From contig CADBLZ010000107.1 in NCBI GenBank assembly GCA_902795675.1, positions 1 to 14,804 on the forward strand: a stretch of 14,804 bases of DNA, read 5' to 3'. The first letter of the stretch is position 1, and each line of letters starts with the position of its first letter. The translations under genes and the position numbers were made by a program. Below the pieces are notes generated by a model. That model saw only the letters and a program-made list of their open reading frames with translations. It had not been told where the DNA came from and did no database searches. The stretch is from an uncultured Erysipelotrichaceae bacterium (GTDB taxonomy: Bacteria; Bacillota_I; Bacilli_A; RF39; UBA660). Positions 14,109 to 14,804 of the stretch are shown here, piece after piece.

Positions 14109-14804
14109 ATGATAGATATTAAATTAATAAGAGAGAATAGAGAATTAGTTAAAGAAAATATTAAAAAGAAATTTCAAGATGAAAAGTTACCTTTAGTAGA
14201 TGAAGTTTATGAATTAGATATAAAGGTAAGAGAAATCCAAACTAAAGCAGACAATTTAGCTGCTGAAAAGAATAAGAAGAGTAAAGAAATTGGTCTTCTT
14301 ATGAAAGATAAAAAGATTGATGAAGCTAATAAGATTAAAGATGAAATAGCTCATATTGGTGATGAAGTAACTGAACTTACTAATCAAAAAGAAGAATTAG
14401 ATAAAGAAATTAAAGATCGTATGATGGTAATACCAAATATTATTGATGAATCTGTACCTATTGGTAAAGATGATACTGAAAACGTAGAGGTAGAGCGTTT
14501 TGGGGAACCAGTAGTTCCTAAATATGAAATACCATATCATGCAGATATAATTAATGCGATTAATGGTATGGATAAAGAAGCAGCTGGAAGAACTTCAGGA
14601 GAAGGCTTCTATTACTTATTAGGTGATATAGCAAGATTACATGAAGCAATGATTGCTTATGCAAGAGATTTCATGATAGATAAAGGATTTACTTATGCTA
14701 TACCTCCATTCATGATTCATGCTGATGTAGTTACTGGAGTTATGTCATTCCCAGAAATGGAAGCTATGATGTATAAAATAGAAAATGAAGATTTATATTT
14801 AATA
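14109..14804 (+). CDS. serS: Seryl-tRNA synthetase (3' partial)
   Basis: This is the first 232 residues of a class IIa synthetase that charges tRNA-Ser with serine; the family is usually about 420-430 residues, so roughly half lies beyond the window. The start MIDIKLIRENRELVKENI opens the antiparallel coiled-coil arm (about 1-110) that grips the long variable arm of tRNA-Ser, with NLAAEKNKKSKEIG in its middle and VIPNIIDESVPIGKDDTEN at its base. The catalytic domain begins with EAAGRTSGEGFYYLLGDIAR and the motif 1 region (ARDFMIDKGFTYAIPPFMI). The GEGFYYLLGDIARLH form is the subtype I associate with many gut Clostridia and relatives. GAGGAGG at 14095-14101 lies 7 bases before the ATG. It is controlled by the upstream serine T-box. 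Confidence 0.97.
   Translation, partial: MIDIKLIRENRELVKENIKKKFQDEKLPLVDEVYELDIKVREIQTKADNLAAEKNKKSKEIGLLMKDKKIDEANKIKDEIAHIGDEVTELTNQKEELDKEIKDRMMVIPNIIDESVPIGKDDTENVEVERFGEPVVPKYEIPYHADIINAINGMDKEAAGRTSGEGFYYLLGDIARLHEAMIAYARDFMIDKGFTYAIPPFMIHADVVTGVMSFPEMEAMMYKIENEDLYLI

Noticed and set aside
1..14804. CRISPR array, insertion sequence, tRNA or rRNA genes
   Set aside because: No regularly spaced short repeats, transposase, terminal inverted repeats or tRNA/rRNA-like sequence was seen; the long repeats are coding modules.
1..14804. TGA read as Trp (Mycoplasma-type code)
   Set aside because: Trp positions use TGG throughout and no in-frame TGA occurs, so there is no sign of reassignment.

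Overview
The window is AT-rich, gene-dense bacterial DNA with every supported gene on the + strand. Strong Shine-Dalgarno sites, short intergenic gaps, a tRNA-responsive T-box leader and intrinsic terminators with T-runs point to a low-GC member of Bacillota. The giant modular surface protein and the SerRS subtype resemble those of uncultured gut Bacilli/Clostridia, but this is an inference and no genus is claimed. Tryptophan is encoded by TGG and no gene contains an internal TGA, so the ordinary bacterial code applies. All ten visible stop codons are TAA or TAG.

Region 1 (1-8268) is a surface-protein operon. It begins inside a giant secreted protein (2224 residues visible, N-terminus outside the window) built from right-handed beta-helix-like repeats, three ALK-type glycine-rich domains and one InlB-type B-repeat. 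Two closely spaced paralogous single-pass membrane proteins follow, and the operon ends at an intrinsic terminator. The start of the second gene carries two unusually strong hairpins within its coding sequence.

Region 2 (8270-11445) looks like a TasA/camelysin-type secretion locus. It encodes two related signal-anchored proteins (8312 and 10809). Between them lie a nine-segment membrane protein ending in a SipW-like signal-peptidase domain that lacks the expected catalytic Ser and His, and a small two-segment membrane protein with a possible DUF5305-like domain. Region 3 (11446-13371) holds an intact type I signal peptidase (Ser/Lys dyad present) and a tail-anchored membrane protein that may be a degenerate HipA/CtkA-like kinase fold. 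Each has its own extended -10 promoter.

Region 4 (13372-end) is housekeeping. A strong consensus promoter drives a serine T-box leader, then an unrecognised 162-residue protein and serS, which is cut by the window end. A plausible but unproven reading is that regions 1-3 form a cell-surface island: a giant adhesin-like protein with two companion membrane proteins, beside a SipW-like cargo system in which the dedicated peptidase has become a non-catalytic membrane protein and a LepB-type enzyme may do the cleavage.
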